Origin: Deltaproteobacteria bacterium
Lineage (GTDB): Bacteria; Desulfobacterota; Desulfomonilia; UBA1062
Assembly: GCA_018433775.1 (NCBI GenBank)
Contig: JAHDQN010000029.1
Span: 62,001-126,000, forward strand
Direction: 5' to 3'
Length of the DNA: 64,000 nt
Shown here piece by piece: positions 28,517 to 35,346 of this stretch (the stretch's first letter is position 1; each line of letters begins with the position of its first letter). Below the pieces are notes generated by a model. The model saw only the letters and a program-made list of their open reading frames with translations, had not been told where the DNA came from and searched no databases. Made by a program: the position numbers and the translations under genes.

Positions 28517-29602
28517 ATGACCGGCACTCGTCCCGACCAAGCAGTGAGGAGGAGAGCCGACGACTCGAGCACGTGGGACATGCGGGATGCGTTTTCCATC
28601 GACGTGGACCGGATCCTTCACTCCCAGGCGTACACCTCCTACATCGACAAGACGCAGGTGTTCTACCTCGTAGGGCACCAGGGGATTTCGCATCGCGTCA
28701 TCCACGTGCAGCTGCTCTCCAGGATCGCCCGGACCATCGGCCGCAGGCTCGGTCTGAACGACGACCTCATCGAGGCCGTGGCCATCGGCCACGACATCGG
28801 ACACCCCCCCTTCGGCCACGACGGTGAGCAGTACCTGGACGAGCTCTGCGTGCAGGCGGGCATCGGTCCGTTCAGGCACAACGTGCAGGCGATCCAGGCA
28901 CTGGAGCGCATCGAGAAGGGCGGCAGGGGGCTCAACCTCACCCTCCAGGTCCTGGACGGGATCCTCTGCCACAACGGCGAGACCACCGAGCAGGCCCTGT
29001 GCCCCGAGGCCTCGCTTTCCTTCGACGACCTCGACCGGAAGGTCGAGCTCATCCGCCAGGGCCGGACCCCGCCGCCCATGACCATGGAGGGCTGCCTGGT
29101 GCGGGTCGTTGACACGGTGAGCTATATCGGCCGGGACATCGAGGACGCCATCACCCTTGGCATCATCTCCCGCAGCGACGTTCCCCGGGCAGTGTCTCAA
29201 GTCCTGGGAAACACCAACGGCAAGATCGTCTACGCCCTGGTCGAGGATCTCATCCGGCACTCCGGAGAGGGCACGGTCTCCTACTCGCCCCGCGTGTTCG
29301 AGGCATTGAAGGATCTGAAGCGGTTCAATTTCGAGCGGATCTATCTCAACCCCCTGGTCAAGGCCGAGTCGTCCAAGATCCGGACCATGTATACCCTCGT
29401 GTTCGGCCGCCTCATGGAGGACCTGCTCGAAAAGAGACCCGGGTCCAGGATTCGCACCCGCTTTCTGGCGCGAATCGACCGCGGCTACGAGGAGAGCCAC
29501 CTGCCCGGAGAGATCGTCCGGGATTTCATCGCGAGTCTCACGGACTCCGCATTCCTGAGGCTGTTCCGGGAGCTCTTCGTACCCGAGGTGCTGGAAAAAT
29601 AG
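28517..29602 (+). CDS. HD-domain phosphohydrolase, dGTPase-like
   Basis: This is a 361-residue HD-superfamily hydrolase. The metal site is visible as H in HRVIHVQLLSR, then GHDIGHPPFGHDGE, and D in the VRVVDTVSYIGRDIEDA segment. This arrangement is that of deoxyguanosinetriphosphate triphosphohydrolase-like proteins, which remove triphosphate from dNTPs. Substrate specificity cannot be read from sequence, and it may act on other nucleotides. It closes the glyQS run, starting 15 bases after glyS with a weak AAGGAT ribosome binding site. No terminator was evident after it. Confidence 0.85.
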   Translation: MTGTRPDQAVRRRADDSSTWDMRDAFSIDVDRILHSQAYTSYIDKTQVFYLVGHQGISHRVIHVQLLSRIARTIGRRLGLNDDLIEAVAIGHDIGHPPFGHDGEQYLDELCVQAGIGPFRHNVQAIQALERIEKGGRGLNLTLQVLDGILCHNGETTEQALCPEASLSFDDLDRKVELIRQGRTPPPMTMEGCLVRVVDTVSYIGRDIEDAITLGIISRSDVPRAVSQVLGNTNGKIVYALVEDLIRHSGEGTVSYSPRVFEALKDLKRFNFERIYLNPLVKAESSKIRTMYTLVFGRLMEDLLEKRPGSRIRTRFLARIDRGYEESHLPGEIVRDFIASLTDSAFLRLFRELFVPEVLEK

Positions 29603-29854
29603 ATATCGGGGACGGGTTCAGATTTCACAGTATTGAGATGGGTTCACAGTAGCTGTACAAATGACGAAGGGGCAGCCCGCCCGTTTTCACTGATCCTGTA
29701 AGGTTCGATGCATATGAATGGGGATAGTGAGCAATCTGTGATCCCGATGTCTTATCTCAAGAAGCTGTACGAAGCAGGGAAAACGATGGGCGGAATGTCC
29801 AAATTTCACGGACGTCCCCCTATACGGACGTCCCCCTATACTATAGGTTTGTGC
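29603..29854. repeat. Non-coding stretch with REP-like hairpin and tandem 16-bp repeat
   Basis: No real gene is present. An imperfect hairpin (GGAATGTCC at 29792-29800 with GGACGTCCC at 29810-29818) is followed by two exact tandem copies of a 16-base unit beginning CGGACGTCCCC (29809-29824 and 29825-29840). GGACGTCC-type palindromes of this kind resemble the REP elements that accompany RAYT transposases in related bacteria. They lie directly downstream of the selenoprotein gene and its second hairpin. Confidence 0.5.
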
Positions 29855-29873
29855 GGCTCATGCACGATGAGCC
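29855..29873 (-). promoter_or_regulatory. bSECIS-like hairpin for the C-terminal TGA (Sec68)
   Basis: On the minus strand the second in-frame TGA (29886-29884) is followed after ten bases by a perfect seven-base-pair stem GGCTCAT/ATGAGCC with the five-base loop CGTGC. The loop starts about 18 bases after the TGA, inside the window used by bacterial SECIS elements. It contains guanines and a U as such loops do. The hairpin lies past the TAG stop, so it is free of coding constraint. Confidence 0.7.
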
Positions 29874-29874
29874 T

Positions 29875-30087
29875 CTATACCCCTCAGGAACCTCCGTACC
29901 CCACTTTGATGGCGCCGTTTTCTACGATGACCGGGACCTGGCGGGTGCCGTTGGTGAGGGAAAGCATCTCCTGGAGCCTGGATGCGTCTTTCTTCACATC
30001 CACATATTCCGCGCTTTGGTAGGCCGACCTGGCCTGATCGGTGTAGGGTCAACCCGCCTTTCCGTAGATAATGATCCTGTCAGGCAT
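29875..30087 (-). CDS. Glutaredoxin-like selenoprotein with two Sec residues, UXX-stop C-terminus
   Basis: This gene reads through two TGA codons: ATG at 30087, TGA at 30051-30049 (codon 13), TGA at 29886-29884 (codon 68) and TAG at 29877-29875. The 70-residue product opens MPDRIIIYGKAG-U13-PYT, a thioredoxin-fold start with Sec where glutaredoxins have the active-site Cys. It continues with YVDVKKD, the cis-Pro segment RQVPVIV and the GYGG loop, then ends S-U68-G-V. Both TGAs sit at redox positions and are followed by SECIS-like hairpins. A textbook ribosome binding site (CGGAGGACTCTC) precedes the ATG. I recall a catalogued UXX-star (seleno)protein family with this ending. The partner substrate is unknown. 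It lies 222 bases downstream of the class II aldolase gene on the same strand. A pseudogene with two nonsense mutations is the alternative but fits poorly. Confidence 0.85.
30021..30035 (-). promoter_or_regulatory. bSECIS-like hairpin for the first TGA (Sec13)
   Basis: Thirteen bases after the TGA at 30051-30049, the minus strand forms a five-base-pair stem AGGCC/GGCCT with loop AGGTC. The loop is nearly the same as the AGGUCU apical loop of the E. coli fdhF SECIS, and the spacing (loop about 18-22 bases from the TGA) is right. The hairpin is within the coding sequence. Confidence 0.75.
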
Positions 30088-30309
30088 GAGAGTCCTCCGT
30101 ATGAATGTTTTTCATGCTTATAGACAATGTATTACAGATCTTTGAACATATCAAGGACGCCGGGCGAAAACAGAGGCCTTTGCCGGGACGATCGGGGCGG
30201 ATGGCCCCAATGCCGACCGTCGGCCGGTCCCGATTCCGGTCTTCGCACAGGGTTTGTCCCCGTTTGTCTCCGCCGCCTGCGTTATGAGCTCGAGAGGAAG
30301 GGCTCCCGC

Positions 30310-30987
30310 CTATCCCCGGCGGCGCTTGATCTCCTCGTCCTGCCTGCCGGAGACGATCAGGGCCATGAGATCCTGGATGTCCTGCGGCAGCACGGAGACT
30401 GTTCTGCCCGTGGACAGGGCGTAGTAGTAGACCTGTGCGGCCTTTTCCAGGAGCTCGGCGTTGCGCCTGGCCTGGTCGAGATCCCTGCCCAGGGACAGGG
30501 CGCCGTGGTTCTGAAGGATATAGCAGTTGGCGCGGTTGCCGAGCTTCGACACCACATTGTCCACGAGCTCTTTGCTGCCCGAGAGGGCGTAGGGCACGAT
30601 TTCCACCTTCGGCCCGATGGCGCCCGACACCTCGTCGAACAGGGCGGGTATGGGCTCGTTGATCAGGGAGAAGACGCTCGCGAAGATCTGGTGGGTATGC
30701 ACGATCGCGCCCGCGTCCGGGCGGCTGCAGTAGATCGCGAGATGCATGGCCGTCTCCATGGACGGGGCCGCGCCGCTCTCTTCGAGCGGCTTGAGGTCGA
30801 GGTCCACGACGCAGATGTCGTCGAGGGTCATGGTTGCATACTCGCGCTGGGACGGGGTTACGACAACGGCGTTCCCGTCTTCCAGGAGCAGGGAGACGTT
30901 GCCGCCGGTCCCCTGGACAAAACCCTGCGACACCAGTGACATCATGCAGTCGAGCACCTGTTTTTTCTGTGCGTCGTATTTTCCCAT
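30310..30987 (-). CDS. Class II aldolase/adducin-family protein
   Basis: This 225-residue protein is of the fuculose-phosphate aldolase type. The zinc-binding histidines are visible in IVHTHQIFAS (H-x-H) and in LQNHGALSLG. The N-terminal GTGGNVS phosphate loop and a late Tyr-rich helix (AAQVYYYAL) are present. Such enzymes cleave or epimerise sugar phosphates; the substrate here is unknown. A near-perfect ribosome binding site (AGGAGG) precedes the ATG at 30987. It starts 18 bases after the PaaK-like gene, so it appears to be the tail of the transport operon, although aldolase activity does not obviously fit aromatic or fatty acid activation. The 222 bases downstream, before the selenoprotein, hold no other gene. 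Confidence 0.85.
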   Translation of the reverse strand: MGKYDAQKKQVLDCMMSLVSQGFVQGTGGNVSLLLEDGNAVVVTPSQREYATMTLDDICVVDLDLKPLEESGAAPSMETAMHLAIYCSRPDAGAIVHTHQIFASVFSLINEPIPALFDEVSGAIGPKVEIVPYALSGSKELVDNVVSKLGNRANCYILQNHGALSLGRDLDQARRNAELLEKAAQVYYYALSTGRTVSVLPQDIQDLMALIVSGRQDEEIKRRRG

Positions 30988-31005
30988 CGCATACCTCCTG
31001 TCGTG

Positions 31006-32262
31006 CTACTTCCAGGTTCTCTGATCCACCATGAACGGGGCGTCGTCTCCCAGGGTGCCGGCGGGCACGGGTTCGATGGAATCGATCTTGACGGTGCAGA
31101 TCTCCCGAAAGGCCTTGTCGAACCGGCTGGTGAGCTCCCTGAGCGCATTGCCGGCCGCTGCGGTTTCCAGCCTGGCGCCGAGGTGGTCACGATGGCCCGA
31201 GCGGGTGACGACGAGCTGGAAGCGCAACCCGTCAAAGAGCAGAGAGAGTCTCTTCAGCTGGCTGGGTGCCACGAACATGCCTCTGACCTTGACCGCGTCT
31301 CCCAGGCGCCCGGCAATGCCCGAGAGCATCCGGGAGAACCTTCCGCAGGGGCACGAACCGGGCACAAAGCTGGAGAGGTCCCCGGTTGCGAAGCGCAGGA
31401 GGAAGAAGACGGAGTTGAGCCTGGTCACCACCACCTCGCCCAGTTCCCCTTCGGGGAGGCGTCTGCCGGTCTCCGGATCCACGATCTCCACGATGACCTC
31501 CTCGCAGATGTGCCAGCCGTTCTTTTCCCGGCACTCATACGCGATGTCGCCCACCTCGGTGGCCCCGTACATCTGGTAGGTGTCTATGCCGTACTCCTCC
31601 TCGAAGCACTTTCTCATGGAGGGCTGCAGAGGCTCCGCGCCGAAGCTCGCCCGCCTCACGGAAAAGTCGTGGGCAAAGTCGTGCCCCATCTCGGCGGCCT
31701 TGTCGATGATGGACATGAGGAAGCTGGGCGTGCCCGTATAGCCCGTAACCTTGAGGTCGCGGATGAGCTGCACCTGCTGCTGGGTGCCTGACGATCCCGA
31801 GGGCACGACCGTAGCCCCCACGTGCCGCAGGCCCCCGTGAAAGGTGAGGCCCGCCGCCACCATGTGGTAGGAGAAGGCGTTGAGCACGATATCTCCCCTG
31901 CGGAACCCGGCGGCCCAGTATGCCCGCGCCCACAGGGGGTCATCCGGGCTCAGGTGCGGCTCGTACACGGGGCCGGGCGAGGTGAAGATCCGGTCAATGT
32001 CTGCTTTTGTGTCGGAGAAACCCCCGAAGGGCGGATCCTGCATCTGGAGCTCGATGAGCCCGCTGCGTGAGATGACGGGCAGCTTCTGGAGGTCGTCCAC
32101 GGTGCGGATGTCATCGGGGCGGATCCCGCGCTCGTCGAAGATCTTCCTGAGCGCCGAAGAGCGCTCGTACCCCTGAGCAGCCATGGCGGCGACTCTGCGG
32201 TTGAAGTATTCTTCCCGATCTTTTCCTGTCAGGGTTTCCTTTTCATCGAAAAACTCATGCAT
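31006..32262 (-). CDS. Phenylacetate-CoA ligase-like adenylate-forming enzyme (PaaK family)
   Basis: This 418-residue member of the ANL superfamily has the phosphate-binding loop as SSGTQQQV. YQMYGATEVGDIAYEC (A5-like motif) and the hinge region GRLGDAVKVRGMFVAPSQL match PaaK C-terminal domains. A CPCGR segment is typical of this family. It would activate an aryl or other carboxylic acid to its CoA thioester. A GAGGAGG ribosome binding site precedes the ATG at 32262. It follows livF by 132 bases, in an operon that also has a long-chain acyl-CoA synthetase, suggesting CoA activation of imported acids. Confidence 0.87.
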   Translation of the reverse strand: MHEFFDEKETLTGKDREEYFNRRVAAMAAQGYERSSALRKIFDERGIRPDDIRTVDDLQKLPVISRSGLIELQMQDPPFGGFSDTKADIDRIFTSPGPVYEPHLSPDDPLWARAYWAAGFRRGDIVLNAFSYHMVAAGLTFHGGLRHVGATVVPSGSSGTQQQVQLIRDLKVTGYTGTPSFLMSIIDKAAEMGHDFAHDFSVRRASFGAEPLQPSMRKCFEEEYGIDTYQMYGATEVGDIAYECREKNGWHICEEVIVEIVDPETGRRLPEGELGEVVVTRLNSVFFLLRFATGDLSSFVPGSCPCGRFSRMLSGIAGRLGDAVKVRGMFVAPSQLKRLSLLFDGLRFQLVVTRSGHRDHLGARLETAAAGNALRELTSRFDKAFREICTVKIDSIEPVPAGTLGDDAPFMVDQRTWK

Positions 32263-32394
32263 GGTTTCCGTCCTCCTCGATCAGCGAGCTTCGTACCTAT
32301 AAGCTTGCATCCTGCGGCTAAAAAAATCACTCCATAACCGCTTAAGATATCTTGCGTGTGCACGAACAGTATACTGAGCAAAGCCGCACCTTGC

Positions 32395-33207
32395 TTACAG
32401 CCACCTCTTGCGCCTGCGGTACGACTTGATGTCCTTGTACGTCCGGGTCTTGCCGCCGGCGCCCACCCCCAGGTAGAACTCCTTGACGTCCGGGTTTTCC
32501 CTCAGGGAGCGCGCCTCACCCTCCATGACGATCTTCCCGTTCTCCATGACGTATCCGTAGTGCGCGATCTGCAGCGCCATGTTCGCGTTCTGCTCGACCA
32601 GGATGATCGTGGTTTCCTGCTCCTCGTTGATCCGTCTGATGATCCGGAAGATCTCCCGGACCACGAGCGGTGCCAGGCCGAGCGAAGGCTCGTCCAGGAG
32701 CAGGAGCCTGGGGTGCGCCATGAGGGCGCGGCCCATGACGAGCATCTGGAGCTCGCCGCCGCTGCAGTACCCGGCCAGGGATTTCCTGCGCTTGATAAGC
32801 GCCGGGAAATAGTCGTAGACCATGTCCAGGTCTTTTTTGTACGGCCTGGTCCACCGGGTGGCGGTCCCGACCTTGAGGTTCTCCTCGATGGTGAGGTACT
32901 TGAAGGGCTGCCTGCCCTCGAGCACCTGGATGATCCCCTTGCGCGTGATCTCCTCGGGCGAGGAGTTCTGGATGACGGCGCCGTCAAAGGAGATGGACCC
33001 GTCCGTCACCTTGCCGTTCTCCGGCTTGAGCAGGCCGGAGATCGCCTTGAGCGTGGTGGTCTTGCCCGCGCCGTTGCTGCCGAGCAGGGAGACGATCCGG
33101 TGCTTCTCCACGGACAGGGATACCCCCTTGAGCACCTGGATCACGTCGGAGTAGACCACGCTGATGTTGTTGAGCTGCAGAAAAATACCGTTCCCGTGTT
33201 CGGTCAT
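32395..33207 (-). CDS. livF: Branched-chain amino acid-type ABC transporter ATP-binding protein LivF
   Basis: This is a 270-residue ABC ATPase with Walker A GSNGAGKTT, Q loop, signature CSGGELQMLVMGRAL (C replacing the usual L of LSGGE) and Walker B RLLLLDEPSLGLAP. LivF-type proteins form the second ATPase of hydrophobic amino acid or organic acid uptake systems. It has an unusually long basic C-terminal tail (RTYKDIKSYRRRKRWL). It lies 12 bases after livM with a GGAGGGG ribosome binding site. Confidence 0.95.
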   Translation of the reverse strand: MTEHGNGIFLQLNNISVVYSDVIQVLKGVSLSVEKHRIVSLLGSNGAGKTTTLKAISGLLKPENGKVTDGSISFDGAVIQNSSPEEITRKGIIQVLEGRQPFKYLTIEENLKVGTATRWTRPYKKDLDMVYDYFPALIKRRKSLAGYCSGGELQMLVMGRALMAHPRLLLLDEPSLGLAPLVVREIFRIIRRINEEQETTIILVEQNANMALQIAHYGYVMENGKIVMEGEARSLRENPDVKEFYLGVGAGGKTRTYKDIKSYRRRKRWL

Positions 33208-33219
33208 GTGTCCCCTCCG

Positions 33220-34290
33220 TCAGTAGGAAAACGGCCAGAGCCGGAAGTTCGAGCGCACGATCCGCCAGATCTCGGCGAGGCCCTTGGGCTCGAAGAGGAT
33301 GAAGAGCACGATGGCCAGGCCGAAGGCCAGCTCTCTGAGCGAGGCCATGTTGAGCCCGAAGCCGCTCGCCATGCCCATGCTCATGAAGATGTCCGTGAGC
33401 CAGCGCAGTATCTCGTTGAGCCCGGTGATGAAGATCGCCCCGAAGATGGCACCGGGGATGCTGCCGAGCCCGCCGATGATGACCATGGCGATATACTCCA
33501 CGGAAAGGCCCAATGTGAAGGGCTCGGAGGTGATGCTGATCATGTAGAACGCCCAGATGGCGCCTGCAAACCCGGCATAGAACGAGCTGATCCCGAAGGA
33601 GAGGAGCTTGTAGGGGAAGATGGGGATTCCCATGCCCTCGGCGGCCCGGTCGTTGTCGCGGATCGCGATGAACGCCCTGCCGAAGCGGGTGCGCATGATG
33701 TTTTTCGTCATCCAGGTCACGAGCACCAGGCAGACGAAGATCACGTAGAAAAACGGGCGGTCGCCGTCGATCACCAGCCCGAAGAGCGTGGCCTCGGGAA
33801 GGACGATGCCCATGGTCCCCTGGGTCAGCGACTCCCAGTGGACCAGGATGTATTCGATGATGAACTGGCCGGCCAGGGTGGCGATGGTGAGGTAGAGCCC
33901 CTTGAGCCTTCCCGACGGGATGCCGAATACCATGCCCGTCAGTGCGGTCACGAACCCGGCCGCAGGCACGCAGACCCAGAAAGGCAGGCCGAGCCGGGTG
34001 GCGAGGATGGCCGCGGCATAGGCGCCCACCCCGAAGAAGGCCCCGTGGCCCAGCGAGATGAGCCCGGTGTACCCGATGAGGATATTCAGGCCCAAAGCCG
34101 CGATGGCCGCGATCCCGATCATGTTGCACACATAGAGGAAATACGGGCTGCTGACAAAGGGCAGCACGCAAAAGAGCAGGACGAGGCCCGCCAGGAGCCA
34201 GAACCGGCCGAAGTCGGTCTCGAAGATGGTGATCTCCTGCGCGTATGACTCCTTGAAGTTGCCGCAGGGATGGAAACTGAGCCTTCGCAT
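33220..34290 (-). CDS. livM: ABC transporter permease LivM
   Basis: This is a 356-residue inner-membrane permease with about eight or nine hydrophobic helices and the LivM signature around ILIGYTGLISLGHGAFFGVG and GLGSIPGAIFGAIFI. It pairs with LivH to form the transport channel. The ATG at 34290 has GGAGAGGG upstream and gives a normal N-terminus; the longer open frame is a shadow over livH. It starts ten bases after livH. Confidence 0.94.
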   Translation of the reverse strand: MRRLSFHPCGNFKESYAQEITIFETDFGRFWLLAGLVLLFCVLPFVSSPYFLYVCNMIGIAAIAALGLNILIGYTGLISLGHGAFFGVGAYAAAILATRLGLPFWVCVPAAGFVTALTGMVFGIPSGRLKGLYLTIATLAGQFIIEYILVHWESLTQGTMGIVLPEATLFGLVIDGDRPFFYVIFVCLVLVTWMTKNIMRTRFGRAFIAIRDNDRAAEGMGIPIFPYKLLSFGISSFYAGFAGAIWAFYMISITSEPFTLGLSVEYIAMVIIGGLGSIPGAIFGAIFITGLNEILRWLTDIFMSMGMASGFGLNMASLRELAFGLAIVLFILFEPKGLAEIWRIVRSNFRLWPFSY

Positions 34291-34300
34291 GATCCCTCTC

Positions 34301-35179
34301 CTATACCCGCTCGATCTCCACGAGCCCGAAGAGCCCGTAGGGCTTGATGAGCAGGATGCACACGAGCACTGCATAGGGCACCACGTCGCGTAGCGAAGGC
34401 GAGATGTACCCGCAGGTGAAGGTCTCGAGCAGGCCGATGATGATCCCGCCGATGATGGCGCCGCCGATGCTGTCGAGGCCGCCCAGGATCACCACGGGGA
34501 AGACCTTGAGCCCGATGGCGCTGATCTCGTGCACGTTGATGCCGTTGATCACCCCGAGCACGATCCCGCTCATGCCCGCCACCATGGCCGCGATGGCCCA
34601 CGACAGCGCGAAGACCTTCTTTACGTGGACGCCCAGCGACAGGGCAGCGGTCTGGTTGTCGGCCACCGAGCGCATGAAGATCCCCTGGGGCGAAAACTTG
34701 AAGAAGAGCCCGAAGAGCACGAGGAAGACGATGCCGATGAACGACGACGCCACGTACACCGGCGGGATGAAGACATTGCCGAACTGCACTCCCAGGCCCG
34801 CTGGCAGGAACTCGGGATAGGTGTGGAGGTTGCCGCCGAAGAAGAAGAGCAGGAGCCCCTTGAAGATGGAGGCCAGCCCCACGGTGAGCATGATCACGAA
34901 GATCAGGGACTCACCGATCAACGGCCTTAAGAACAGGCGCTCGACTGCAAACCCCAGCACGAAGCTCCCGGCCAGCGTGATGAGAAAGGCCAGATAGACG
35001 GGGAGCCCGGCCCAGGTGGTGAGCACCAGGAAAAGGAAGGCCCCCATGGCGAGCAGCTCTCCGTGCGCGAAGTTGAGCACGCTCGATGACTTGAAGATCA
35101 TCACGAACCCCATGGCCGAAAGCCCGTAGAGCAGCCCGATACTGAGCCCGTTCACCAGCAGTTGTATGAAAAAATCCAT
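34301..35179 (-). CDS. livH: ABC transporter permease LivH
   Basis: This is a 292-residue permease with the family opening LLVNGLSIGLLYGLSAMGFV and FAHGELLAMGAF, and the later GGLDSIGGAIIGGIIIGLLE. Helices span most of its length. It works with LivM, LivF, LivG and the periplasmic binding protein of the same operon. AAGGAG lies six bases before the ATG. A 167-base gap with two hairpins separates it from the acyl-CoA synthetase gene upstream. Confidence 0.95.
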   Translation of the reverse strand: MDFFIQLLVNGLSIGLLYGLSAMGFVMIFKSSSVLNFAHGELLAMGAFLFLVLTTWAGLPVYLAFLITLAGSFVLGFAVERLFLRPLIGESLIFVIMLTVGLASIFKGLLLFFFGGNLHTYPEFLPAGLGVQFGNVFIPPVYVASSFIGIVFLVLFGLFFKFSPQGIFMRSVADNQTAALSLGVHVKKVFALSWAIAAMVAGMSGIVLGVINGINVHEISAIGLKVFPVVILGGLDSIGGAIIGGIIIGLLETFTCGYISPSLRDVVPYAVLVCILLIKPYGLFGLVEIERV

Positions 35180-35245
35180 CCCTTACTCCTTAGTTGATCA
35201 TGATAACCTTGGCATTCCTGCCCAAGGGGTCTTCTCTTTTTTCCT

Positions 35246-35298
35246 CCCCCTTCCTGAAGGGGGAAAGGAGAGAATCGAACAAAGCATTCATTCTCTCC
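35246..35298. other. Two intercistronic hairpins between acyl-CoA synthetase gene and livH
   Basis: CCCCCTT (35246-35252) pairs with AAGGGGG (35257-35263), and GGAGAGAAT (35267-35275) pairs perfectly with ATTCTCTCC (35290-35298). Neither is followed by a T run in the direction of transcription, so they are more likely mRNA-stabilising or processing structures than terminators. They lie inside the transport operon. Confidence 0.5.
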
Positions 35299-35346
35299 CG
35301 AGCCGATGCGGGCTGTCCGCCGGAAGCGGGATATCGCCGTCTGTCA

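Noticed and set aside
29708-30022. A 104-codon plus-strand open frame over the selenoprotein gene
   Set aside because: It has no recognisable features and overlaps the REP-like repeats. The minus-strand selenoprotein reading explains the region far better.
30049-30051. Nonsense mutation making a glutaredoxin pseudogene
   Set aside because: Two TGAs (never TAA or TAG) fall exactly at redox positions with correctly spaced hairpins, and the frame is otherwise clean, so Sec decoding is the better explanation.
32356-34248. A 630-codon plus-strand open frame
   Set aside because: It is antisense to livF and livM, which are clearly real; the translation is an Asp/His/Glu-rich shadow.
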